A program made the translations under genes and the position numbers. Below the pieces are notes generated by a model. That model had not been told where the DNA came from, searched no databases, and saw nothing but the letters and a program-made list of their open reading frames with translations. A stretch of 64,000 nt of DNA from Gammaproteobacteria bacterium (GTDB lineage Bacteria; Pseudomonadota; Gammaproteobacteria; Ga0077536), in NCBI GenBank assembly GCA_016209015.1, contig JACQWY010000035.1, positions 62,001 to 126,000 of the forward strand, written 5' to 3'. Shown here piece by piece: positions 8,601-14,711 of the stretch. Within the stretch, counting starts at the first letter, position 1. Each line of letters begins with the position of its first letter.

Positions 8601-9868
8601 GGTACGGCGCCACCTGAGGCACCGGTCTGCAACGAATTGATATTGAACTGGCCGGTGTACTGCCCCTCCTCGACGTCGATGAAGGTCCGCCCGCGTTGAC
8701 CGAGCATGATGCCGTAGATCGTCACGGTCCGCAGCAGCTTGCCACCCTGGTAGAGCGAGAACTGCGCCCCATCGAGCCAGGGTTCGCCGTCCTGGTGTAT
8801 TCCGTCCCGATCGAGATCTATCCATGTGAGCAGTTCGACCTGCGCCCGACGGTCGACGAAGCCGACGTCGACACCAGCCAGGTTGTCGTCGGCAGCGAGT
8901 GTGATCACGTCCGTGGAGACTAATGCGCCTTGAGCCGCGGGCATGACATCGCTGTCGTGGAGTTCGTCGCTGCCGGAGTTTGGCACCGTCACTGCATGAC
9001 GTTCAGGCACCCCGAACCGTACGCGGAAGCGTCCCGGACGATACCGGATTTCGTAGTGACCGGTCGCATCGGTTTTCGTCACCACGGCAGGCGACAGTCC
9101 GTTTCCGAATTCGTCGAGCAGCGTCACACTGGTATTCGCGAGCGGGTCTTCGTTCGGATCTCGATTGCCGTCGCGGTTCGCATCCCGCCACGCATATCCG
9201 GAGATACGCCCCGGCGCAGCCGCCCGTAACGTCGTATCCTCGAAATGAATGTGTCCTCTGACGTTTGCGACCGCGGAGCCCGCCGTGTTGATCTCGAAGT
9301 CCAAATCGAGGAGGGAGACGCCATCAGTGACCCACTCGGCGGAATTGATGACGACCTTGCCCGGATATTCGACTGCGGCGCCGATGTCGTCCTGCACGTA
9401 GAAGCGGATGAAAGTGCCCGCATGGTTCACTTGATAAGTGCCTGCCGACAAGGGAGGAGTGCGGGAATCCGGCCTCTCGAAATTGAATTCGAAGCCCGTG
9501 GTCGCTACGGATCGTGGGATGTCCGGACGCCAGTGCAAACCGAAACCGATCGGCGTTCCCATGCGGATTTGCGGATAAGTCCCGTCGGACGTGTAGACCA
9601 CCGGGTCGAAGGTTGAGAGACCGGGCGTGGTGTTGCTGAGGGTGGTGACCCCGGGATAGCGCGAATTCTGGTCCCCGGTCATTTCGAGCGACCAGACGAC
9701 AGCAGCATGCGCGGGCTGCACGAGCACGAGCAGCACGACCCACAGCAGCGCGAACATGCTGAACGGTACAGTAGTCGCCTCGCAGGTTGACCGCTCGCGC
9801 ACGACGGATGCCCGGCGCGCGAGGCGCGAGACGGGGTCGAGATCGAAACGTCGCCGTCGAGAACTCAT
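2618..9868 (-). CDS. 2416-residue secreted SdrD-B / TSP3 / FG-GAP propeller protein
   Basis: Predicted secreted protein. A basic N-terminus precedes a hydrophobic stretch (MFALLWVVLLVLVQPAHA, residues 38-55), so secretion is by signal peptide; ATG 9757 or a GTG near 9802 are alternative starts. Order: beta domain (about 56-220); four SdrD-B-like domains near 220, 337, 467 and 592 (e.g. VWSDVNGNGIQDAGEPP); a DYFPLRSGASWMY domain (about 713-895); calcium-loop repeats of thrombospondin type 3 style (DMDGDGMQD, about 900-1010). Three modules follow, each an FG-GAP/VCBS-like propeller (PAWCDVDGDG, FPACGDLDGDG blades); calcium-loop clusters separate successive propellers. No LPXTG, PEP-CTERM or autotransporter end is visible; it stops after ALLLNAVNVP. 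These families bind calcium and mediate adhesion or extracellular matrix roles; the ligand is unknown. The gene couples to a paralogue downstream. The propeller half looks more GC-uniform than the N-terminal half. Confidence 0.9.
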   Translation of the reverse strand: MSSRRRRFDLDPVSRLARRASVVRERSTCEATTVPFSMFALLWVVLLVLVQPAHAAVVWSLEMTGDQNSRYPGVTTLSNTTPGLSTFDPVVYTSDGTYPQIRMGTPIGFGLHWRPDIPRSVATTGFEFNFERPDSRTPPLSAGTYQVNHAGTFIRFYVQDDIGAAVEYPGKVVINSAEWVTDGVSLLDLDFEINTAGSAVANVRGHIHFEDTTLRAAAPGRISGYAWRDANRDGNRDPNEDPLANTSVTLLDEFGNGLSPAVVTKTDATGHYEIRYRPGRFRVRFGVPERHAVTVPNSGSDELHDSDVMPAAQGALVSTDVITLAADDNLAGVDVGFVDRRAQVELLTWIDLDRDGIHQDGEPWLDGAQFSLYQGGKLLRTVTIYGIMLGQRGRTFIDVEEGQYTGQFNINSLQTGASGGAVPFSVSPQGMGADRNLDSDVDPSTLGVANFDVAGNNAVSLVGLGLIDHRDRIRGQAWIDRNANGIREAGEPPAVGLTLTAYSGDSVVSTTYYATDVAGYYELPIMPGRYRLAFSGYHGYLGYDRPTKYHVGSDPTVDSDVDPATGKTAEIDVSGDGTIYSGIDIGYGFEYSSTVTGYVWSDVNGNGIQDAGEPPLAQRTIDLIDKNGSFSRTTTTDSTGHYTALLVSGTYSVRPAKGATEGFSPRAVNGYNDSDVDPALGETRPLYAAQNQTVFRDVGIIPDAPGVARLSASDYFPLRSGASWMYKTPNGFVASRDIQGIVNISGVPTAMVTTQGQDTLYLAHGASGLAEYRAVGKGILGSSLDVVFLPPVVALPAVFPAVGTYSSTSGISAQFNADGTAKSYSGTASYTHTFQGFTTVDTQFGRVQAIKVLTTLTLNLAGAGSTTINVETEYAWGIGEVASSSNGVSAVLLSYRSDMDGDGMQDLEDKCPSVANPGGSDLDDDGAGDACDLDRDDDHVLDTVDNCPVLPNPDQKDTDGDGTGDVCDNDKDDDGIDDKFEVAQGLNPADPSDALADADNDGVSNLDEYIALVDLHDARLTPVSAAEILLGTGVRGGGASPAVDPMLLQPNGTTSVGAKISIDTSSNPDLAGYAANQRAMHPAWCDVDGDGRKDLVIGLGSGGRGWIEVKDDAATGFAHLKWLRAPNWDPYYTTNGESFPACGDLDGDGKDEIVIGYGKGSGGWVWVVDDAAHGYAPMATPLGGGWLRGTWTTYNATNGASYPAVGDLDGDGRAEIALGGDTGRGGWVQTIDDAVAGFGFMPTKDTVGWVPTGTAKYDADDGAVWPAICNLNGNLTNELVVGSGAGIQVLDPATGYKGAEFMPVPDGWLATPISGVPGSYVPLHLSCGKLFPSARQAIVAASGGSTQGQISVYGFVYVTVTRLMHTTVSLAGATVAGLWPAIGGEVLQDSDHDGMPDASDAFPNDRTEWADTDADGIGDNADTDDDNDGLPDTFETQYGLDPKSAAGVNGAGGDFDGDGLTNADERTRGTLPNNADSDSDGMKDGAEMQAGLNPLADDSALDPDGDGVPNGVELQAGTDPHSSASKPHAAALLLIGAGAGGQGQSPLVDPMRIVPEGQTQALAQVSANLATNADLAGYTGDKRAMHPAWCDVDGDGRKELVVGFGPGGRGWIEVLDDAATSFAHLTWLQAPNWAPYYAANGESFPACGDLDGDGKDELVFGYGPGSGGWVWVVDDAAHNYAPLKTPIGGGWLRGTYTSYNTANGASYPAVGDLDGDGRAEIVLGGGKGRGGWLQAIDDAVAGFGFLATKDTLGWIPSGTAAPNAADGTVWPAICDLDGSGRTELVLGTAAGLQVLDTATTNQGAAFMPVAGGWLTNPANWSATDRAPHPACGNLVGDAKPELAVVPGDVASGNYFALYGVSGGQLARLSRSSVPAGQAWADGWPAIGGEILTDSDGDGVPDSMDAFPNDPTESADTDHDGSGDNADTDDDNDGLPDVYELAHGLDPKSASGAHGAGGDLDGDGLTNTQEYVGGTLPNVQDTDADAIDDGYEVAHGWNPLVDDSSADADGDGASNKDEYLGGSDPNDPTSLPLRQPIVAIGTGPGGNGHIELVGAGANNGPRQYVTLDVSSNAELAGYAQAQREVRPAWCNVDGDIDRELVIGLGKGGRGWVEIRDDSKHHYAHLAWVKVNATSDYYTTNGETFPACGDLDGDTRDELVLGLGTGGGGRAYLVDDALANYAPLTTPDGGGWLVRKWDVYNAKNGEIHPAVGDLDNDGKQEIVLAGGDGNAGWAMVFDDATQSFKQMTTPYGGGWIRAEWAWYNTQSGAVWPAVCDRGNDHPIVVFGFGARSQGWVAALDPETQFKPYANGAALPGWYQTADAAYNQANGETRPGCVSNGGSYEYIKAYGRGAGGQGKVDGEGYDGGGAGWWTVQSTNQAYDATNGATWTSVNEAYHSTSIVTSGSGGALLLNAVNVP
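2621..3775 (-). repeat. Propeller block C (third copy, C-terminal)
   Basis: Third FG-GAP-like block of the 2416-residue protein, about residues 2030-2415. Landmark PAWCNVDGD sits about 1.5 kb from the matching PAWCDVDGDG of block B. It is the most diverged copy and ends the protein. Boundaries are approximate, judged by eye. Confidence 0.7.
4196..5288 (-). repeat. Propeller block B (second copy)
   Basis: Second FG-GAP-like block, about residues 1527-1890. It is close to block A at protein and DNA level (FPACGDLDGDGKDE, YPAVGDLDGDGRAEI in both). The DNA landmark cccagttcggcg recurs at about 4969 and 6486, a spacing of about 1.5 kb. Boundaries are approximate. Confidence 0.75.
5715..6795 (-). 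repeat. Propeller block A (first copy)
   Basis: First FG-GAP-like block, about residues 1025-1384, with blades of about 60-65 residues. Each blade begins with a PA-x-C/V/I-x-D/N-x-DGDG-like loop. It is followed by a calcium-loop cluster and then block B. Boundaries are approximate. Confidence 0.75.
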
Positions 9869-9988
9869 GCAGTGGCCCCACGAACCTCAGAGTGGATCCG
9901 CCGCCGGGCAATGGGCGTGCGGAATTTTCCGGACTTCTTGTCGTTATGGTCGTTGCGCCGACGCCGGGCTCGCCTGCACACAGCCTGC

Positions 9989-10018
9989 TCTATACCCCAC
10001 GTGGCGTATGCAGTTCAA
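9989..10018 (-). promoter_or_regulatory. Candidate sigma-70 promoter of the giant-protein operon
   Basis: Minus strand TTGAAC, 18-nt spacer, TATAGA, about 120 nt upstream of the giant gene start, in a 275-bp gap that otherwise shows no gene. Each box matches consensus at four of six positions, so support is modest. Confidence 0.35.
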
Positions 10019-10143
10019 TCGATGCTGCGGGTTTCGCCGCGATTTAAACGACGCGTTGCGAATCACTCGCGACGAAGCGCGATCACTCAGAAAATTCCTA
10101 ACAAGAAACCGTCAGCGCAGATGAGCGCCGCGGGAAGTGCGGA

Positions 10144-10563
10144 TCAATTCCAGCCCGTGATGTCGTAACCGCGTTCGCGCAGACAGCGGTCCACGAAGTT
10201 GCGGTATGCGGGATTCGGTGGGGCTTCGCGGAAGAGCGAATTGAGGAGACTCGCGGTGAGGCCGGTCGCGGCGCCGATGCCGGCGCCCTGCCCGGCGTTG
10301 CCGGCGATCGCGCCTGCGACGGCGCCGGTCGCCGCTCCGACGGCCGCGCCCTTCGCGCCGCTCGCGGCCATCTGTCCTGCCTGCGAGTTGCCGGCGTTCG
10401 CACCCGCGGTCTCGGCCATGCGCTTGCATTCCTCGACGTCGCGTTCGGCTTGCATCTGGCCAACCTCTTGATAGCGTGCGTTCGGATAGAGCACGGGGCG
10501 GTGTGTCGCGCAGCCGACGAGCACGAGCATGGAGAGTGCAAGCAGGGTGCGCTTCATCGACAT
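10144..10563 (-). CDS. Glycine-zipper lipoprotein
   Basis: Small envelope protein of 139 residues. A lipoprotein signal peptide ends in the lipobox LVGC (Cys at about 18). A glycine/alanine zipper follows (GAAVGAATGAVAGAIAGNAG, about 72-91), of the kind that packs helices in membranes in OmpA-like and Rickettsia 17-kDa/SlyB-type proteins. The rest is charged, with two further Cys (about 46 and 127). The start ATG 10563 has AAGAG at good spacing; ATG 10557 is possible. The ORF track merges it into a 559-residue shadow frame. It lies between the PEP-CTERM-like gene and the giant protein, same strand. Function is not known beyond family resemblance. Confidence 0.85.
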   Translation of the reverse strand: MSMKRTLLALSMLVLVGCATHRPVLYPNARYQEVGQMQAERDVEECKRMAETAGANAGNSQAGQMAASGAKGAAVGAATGAVAGAIAGNAGQGAGIGAATGLTASLLNSLFREAPPNPAYRNFVDRCLRERGYDITGWN

Positions 10564-10577
10564 GCGTATTGCTCTTT

Positions 10578-11636
10578 TCAATTCGGAATGTGAGCGTTGC
10601 GTCGCCGTGCGCGCAGCAGGCCGAGCGCAGCGGGCAACAAGATGAACGACGGCGGCACCGGCACGGCCTGCACTGCATTGCCCGCGACGTTGAAATTCGC
10701 GCTCGAGAAATCGAAGCCCTGCGGCAGGTTCGTCAGGATCGGGCCCGACTCCGCGATGCCGAACGTGCTCGAGAAATCGAGCGCTGAGGCGATCGTGTCC
10801 TGGCCCGCGTGCGAGTACTGCGTGCCGGTGTCGATCTGCGCGGAGAAATAGAGGCTCGCCGGTTTGTTCGCGTACGCGGTGAAGACCGGGGTCGCGACCG
10901 TGAAGTTGCCGCTCGTCCACTGCCCGTTGTTCCAGGCCGCCGGCACGCTCGTGGGATCGAAGCCTGAATAGCCGAGCGTGGCGCCGTGATAACCGATCGC
11001 GAGATCGAGCTCCCCGAAGGCGAGCGTGTGCGTGGCATCGATGAGCGGTCCGTTCGGATTGTCCGAGTTCACGGTCGGCTGGCGCTGGTTGAGCTGGTAG
11101 AGGAGCTTCACGTGGGCATCGGACGCCGTGTCGTTCTCGTAGTAAGCGAGCGTCGTGCCTTCGATGAGGTTCGTCAGGAACCTCGTCAAGCCCGAGATCG
11201 TGAGGTTCATCTGCGTCTGGAATGGGCCGCCGTTCCCGCTGATGACGAGGTCGGAGCTGACGATCGCCGCCTGTGCACTCGCCGAGGCCTGCAGCGTGCC
11301 TGCTGCAGAGCAGCCCGGCGGCCGCGGGTTCGGACAGGGGGTCGTCACGGCGGCGTGGGCGGCGATCTGCAAATCGCCGCCCGCCCAGCCGGCGCGCGCA
11401 TCGGCCTGCGCGACGGGGATGAAGGGTCCTTGCAGACCGACAGCCGAGGAGGTCGCATATCCGGACACGATCGAATCCGTCAGCGCGACCGGTGCGCTCG
11501 ACAGGCCGGTGCTCTTGGTTTGTCCGCTGCCGCCCAGCGCGACCATGCTGTTCGCGGATGCCTGGCTGTAGTCGAGCGCGGCGTGGGCGACGGGGCTGGC
11601 GAGAAGAACGAATACGAACGCGATACGTCGGGTCAT
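10578..11636 (-). CDS. Secreted protein with PEP-CTERM-like sorting tail
   Basis: 352-residue exported protein. Start ATG 11636 is chosen over the longer ORF because AGGGAG sits 6 nt upstream and a signal peptide follows directly (MTRRIAFVFVLLASPVAHA). The middle is low in Lys and rich in Ser, Thr, Gly and Asn, typical of PEP-CTERM proteins. The C-terminus reads VPVPPSFILLPAALGLLRAR followed by RR, i.e. a Val-Pro-x-Pro motif, a hydrophobic helix and an Arg cluster, as in PEP-CTERM/VPxPA sorting signals handled by exosortase. No exosortase is in this window. The passenger domain is not recognised. It could be an extracellular matrix protein; that is inference. Confidence 0.8.
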   Translation of the reverse strand: MTRRIAFVFVLLASPVAHAALDYSQASANSMVALGGSGQTKSTGLSSAPVALTDSIVSGYATSSAVGLQGPFIPVAQADARAGWAGGDLQIAAHAAVTTPCPNPRPPGCSAAGTLQASASAQAAIVSSDLVISGNGGPFQTQMNLTISGLTRFLTNLIEGTTLAYYENDTASDAHVKLLYQLNQRQPTVNSDNPNGPLIDATHTLAFGELDLAIGYHGATLGYSGFDPTSVPAAWNNGQWTSGNFTVATPVFTAYANKPASLYFSAQIDTGTQYSHAGQDTIASALDFSSTFGIAESGPILTNLPQGFDFSSANFNVAGNAVQAVPVPPSFILLPAALGLLRARRRNAHIPN

Positions 11637-11885
11637 GGCCGTCTCCCTGGTTCTGACTGAATCCGTGGTTCCGAAGCGCCCTTCCCGGACGTGTCGGCTG
11701 CCACCGGCACGCACCATCGCCGCTTTCTTGTACGCCTGGGGCACTGCCGGGTAAAGGCCATGAGCACGGAAGCCGGGATTGCGCCCGCATGCAACGCCGC
11801 CAAAGCGACTTGCGCCAAATCAATTCAATTCCGTAGTTCGTTCCCGGAAATCTTGATCGAACCCCGGAACGAGGTCACAGAGTGC

Positions 11886-12665
11886 TCAGACGGCGCTACT
11901 GAACAGCCTGAAGAAGTTCGCCGTCGTCACCGCGGCGAGGTGTTCGAACGGCTCACCGCGCAGCCGGGCCAGGAACTCCGCCGTGTGTCGGACGTATGCC
12001 GGCTCGTTCTGCTTTCCGCGTTTCGGTACGGGCGCGAGCCAGGGTGCGTCGGTCTCGACCAGCAGGCGCTCGAGCGGCACGCGCTTCGCGACGTCCTGCA
12101 GCGCAGTGGCGGTCTTGAACGTGACGATGCCGGAGAAGGAGATGTAGAAGCCGAGGTCCATGGCGGCGCGGGCCGTCTCCCAGTCCTCGACGAAGCAGTG
12201 CATGACGCCGCCGATGCGCTCCGCCCGCTCCGCTCTCAGCACTTCGACCGTCGCCGCCGCGGAATCCCGGGTGTGAATGACGAGCGGTTTGCCGCATTCG
12301 ATCGCGGCGCGGATGTGCACGCGGAAGCGCTCGTACTGCCATTCGACGTCGCCGTGCTGGCGATAGAAATCGAGGCCGGTCTCGCCGATGCCGACGACAC
12401 GCGGGTGCGCGGCGAGCGCCACGAGCTGTGCGACGTCGGGCTCGTGCGCGCGCTCGGAGTTCGGGTGGACGCCGACGGTCGCGTACACGTTCGGATGCTG
12501 CTCGGCGAGCGCGAGCACGCCGGGATAGCTCGGCAGATCGACGGCGACGCAGAGGATGTGCGAGACCCCGGCGGCGGCCGTCTCGGCGAGGAATTCGTCC
12601 ATGCTGCGCGGGCCGCGCTCGATGAGCGGCAGATGACAATGGGAGTCGACGAGTGGCACGGGCAT
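11886..12665 (-). CDS. tatD: TatD/YcfH-family metal-dependent hydrolase
   Basis: 259-residue TIM-barrel hydrolase of the TatD family, DNases or D-aminoacyl-tRNA-deacylase-like enzymes acting in the cytoplasm. Metal ligands are visible: HxH in DSHCHL (9-11), Glu in GIGETGLDF, His in PLVIHTRD and MHCF, Asp in VETDAPWL. It is the last gene of the tmk-holB-pilZ run, the location of the YcfH-type paralogue in pseudomonads, 54 nt after pilZ. The length is normal and all key residues are present. The substrate is not fixed by sequence. Confidence 0.93.
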   Translation of the reverse strand: MPVPLVDSHCHLPLIERGPRSMDEFLAETAAAGVSHILCVAVDLPSYPGVLALAEQHPNVYATVGVHPNSERAHEPDVAQLVALAAHPRVVGIGETGLDFYRQHGDVEWQYERFRVHIRAAIECGKPLVIHTRDSAAATVEVLRAERAERIGGVMHCFVEDWETARAAMDLGFYISFSGIVTFKTATALQDVAKRVPLERLLVETDAPWLAPVPKRGKQNEPAYVRHTAEFLARLRGEPFEHLAAVTTANFFRLFSSAV

Positions 12666-12719
12666 GGGCTCGGTCGCAGGCGGCTGTGCCGCGGGATCAG
12701 GGCGAGACGGCGCGCCGCC

Positions 12720-13076
12720 TCACATGGTGTGGGTCTGGCGGTCCGATTTCAGCGCGCCGGCGAGCTGGGTCTCGATCTTGTTGCGGGTCGCCCCGTTGTC
12801 GAGCTCGCTGAACTGCACGCCGATACCGGCGGAGCGGCTGCCCTGTGCACCGGTCGGGGTGATCCAGACGACGCGCCCCGCGACCGGCAGTTTCTCCTTG
12901 CTGTCCGTCAGCGTGAGCAGCATGAAGACTTCGTCGCCGAGCTTGTAGGTCTTGTTCGTGGGGATGAACAGGCCGCCGTTCTTGATGAACGGCATGTAGG
13001 CCGCATAGAGCGAGCTCTTGTCGCGGATGGTCAGCGACAGGATGCCCTGCCGCGGATTCTTGCCGGTCGCCGCCAA
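12720..13076 (-). CDS. pilZ: PilZ domain protein
   Basis: 118-residue single-domain PilZ protein. In Pseudomonas and Xanthomonas the gene at this place, after holB, is the type IV pilus factor PilZ, which works with PilB and FimX and does not itself bind c-di-GMP. The usual c-di-GMP motif RxxxR is not present at the N-terminus (NPRQGILSLTIRD), while the GIGVQF strand, in place of D/NxSxxG, is kept; this fits the non-binding pilus type. It lies 10 nt after holB. A role in twitching motility is inferred from this synteny; no pilus genes are in the window. Confidence 0.92.
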   Translation of the reverse strand: MAATGKNPRQGILSLTIRDKSSLYAAYMPFIKNGGLFIPTNKTYKLGDEVFMLLTLTDSKEKLPVAGRVVWITPTGAQGSRSAGIGVQFSELDNGATRNKIETQLAGALKSDRQTHTM

Positions 13077-13086
13077 TGATCTCTCC

Positions 13087-14091
13087 TCAGCCCCTGCCGG
13101 ACTGCGGTCGCGTCCGCGCCGCCTGCATCCAGCTCAACCACACGCTGGCCCGCACGTCGGCTTCGCGAACGTTCGTCCCACCGGCAAGCAAACCCTTGAA
13201 CTCGAAGGCCGTGTCCATGAATTCGAACACGCGCCTCAAGTTTAAAGCATTCCCACTTCCGTTCAAGACGCGGTCCGGAGCCGCCACGGGCGTGCAATCG
13301 TACTGGCGCCATACCTGATCCTGGGCCGCGCGCAGCATGGCATCGAGCAACTCGCCGGCCGCGATGTGCGCGCTATCGCCGGCGGCGTGGAGCGCATGAC
13401 GTTCCCCCGCGGCCACTTTCGCCATGAGCGTCGCGACCTCGTCCTGTTCGCCCTGCCCGCCGCGGGTGACGAGCGCGAGCGCCGCGAGCGGACCGCCGCC
13501 GCATTGCGCGAGCAGACGTCCCGCTTCGCCCTGCTGGTTCGCGGGCAGCGCGCCTTCGAGCCAGGCGGTGGCGAGCGTCGCCGGGTACTTGTCGAGCGCG
13601 ATGCGCTGGCAGCGGCTGCGCAGCGTCGGCAACAGCGCGTCGGCACGCGCGGCGACGAGGCACAGCACGGCGCCGGACGGGGGTTCCTCGAGCAGCTTCA
13701 GCAACGCGTTCGCCGGCGCGCGCGCCATGCCATCGGCAGGCTCGATGACCGCGACCTTCGGCCCGCCGTAGTGACTTTTCAGCGTGAAGAACTCGATGAG
13801 CTCGCGGATCTGATCGATCGCAATCGCCTTCGCGTCCTCTTCCGGCACGACGAGCGCGTAATCCGGATGATTGCCCGCCGTTTGCAGCAGGCAGCCGCGG
13901 CAACTCCCGCAGGGCGCGAGAGCCTGCGGTGATTCGCAGAGCAGGAAGCCCGCGAACGCGCGCGCGAACGCGCTTTTGCCGACTCCCGGCCGCCCGCTCA
14001 TGAGCAGGGCATGTCCGAGGCGGCCCTCGCGGTGCGTGCCGCAGAGCCGTGCCCAGATCTCGCGTTGCCAGGGATACGGCGGGTGGCTCAC
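13087..14091 (-). CDS. holB: DNA polymerase III subunit delta-prime
   Basis: 334-residue clamp-loader subunit, AAA+ fold. Walker A is intact (GRPGVGKS, about 33-40), followed by the four-Cys zinc module (CES...CGSCRGC) and the sensor region (LLEEPPSGAVLCLV, LRSRCQRI). In Escherichia coli delta-prime the P-loop is degenerate and does not bind ATP, so the consensus lysine and serine here are notable. The start overlaps the tmk stop by 4 nt (ATGA), and pilZ follows. The gene acts in loading the beta clamp during replication. Confidence 0.95.
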   Translation of the reverse strand: MSHPPYPWQREIWARLCGTHREGRLGHALLMSGRPGVGKSAFARAFAGFLLCESPQALAPCGSCRGCLLQTAGNHPDYALVVPEEDAKAIAIDQIRELIEFFTLKSHYGGPKVAVIEPADGMARAPANALLKLLEEPPSGAVLCLVAARADALLPTLRSRCQRIALDKYPATLATAWLEGALPANQQGEAGRLLAQCGGGPLAALALVTRGGQGEQDEVATLMAKVAAGERHALHAAGDSAHIAAGELLDAMLRAAQDQVWRQYDCTPVAAPDRVLNGSGNALNLRRVFEFMDTAFEFKGLLAGGTNVREADVRASVWLSWMQAARTRPQSGRG

Positions 14092-14711
14092 GCCGCGAGC
14101 TCCCCGACCAGCGCCGCGAGCGTCGCCTGTACCTGCTCGAGCGGCATCGCGGCATCGACGGTGCGGAAGCGGGCCGGCTCGGCCGCGGCGCGCGCGAGAT
14201 AGCAGTCACGCACGCGCCGGAAGAAATCGTGACGTTCCTGCTCGAAGCGATCCGCGGCACCGCGGTGGCGCGTGCGTTCGAGCGCGAGCTCGACCGGCGC
14301 ATCGAAGAGCACCGTGACGTCGGGCCGGAGCGCGCCTTGCACGAACTGCTCGAGGGTCGCGATAGCCTGCGCGTCGAGACCGCGCCCGCCGCCCTGGTAG
14401 GCGAACGTGGCATCCGTGAAGCGATCGCAGACGACCCACTGCCCCGCCGCGAGCGCGGGCTCGATGACGCGGGCGATGTGCTCGGCGCGCGCGGCGAACA
14501 TCAGGAGGAGCTCGGTCAGCGGCGCCATGCCCGGCAGCTTCGGATCGAGCAGCACCGCGCGCAGCGCCTCACCGAGCGCCGTGCCGCCCGGCTCGCGCGT
14601 CAGCACGCAGTCGCGGCCGAGCGCTTTCAGGTGCTCCGCGACGAACGGGCCATGCGTCGTCTTGCCGACGCCTTCGATGCCTTCGAGCGTGATGAAGCGT
14701 CCGCGGGTCAT
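14088..14711 (-). CDS. tmk: Thymidylate kinase
   Basis: 207-residue dTMP kinase, giving dTDP for DNA synthesis. P-loop GIEGVGKTT (about 11-19), the EPGGT motif (LTREPGGTALGE) and the DR motif with following lid (CDRFTDATFAYQGGGRG) are all present. The start overlaps the mltG stop by 4 nt and the stop overlaps holB by 4 nt, so mltG-tmk-holB are likely translated together. Normal length, no oddities. Confidence 0.97.
   Translation of the reverse strand: MTRGRFITLEGIEGVGKTTHGPFVAEHLKALGRDCVLTREPGGTALGEALRAVLLDPKLPGMAPLTELLLMFAARAEHIARVIEPALAAGQWVVCDRFTDATFAYQGGGRGLDAQAIATLEQFVQGALRPDVTVLFDAPVELALERTRHRGAADRFEQERHDFFRRVRDCYLARAAAEPARFRTVDAAMPLEQVQATLAALVGELAA

Noticed and set aside
9757-9868. 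Tat signal in the giant protein (SRRRRFDLD)
   Set aside because: The Arg cluster is about 30 residues before the hydrophobic stretch, too far for a Tat signal; a Sec signal fits better.
11637-11885. c-di-GMP riboswitch or sigma-54 site before the PEP-CTERM-like gene
   Set aside because: GG/GC spacing was wrong at each candidate and no GEMM core was found; nothing firm in this 249-bp gap.
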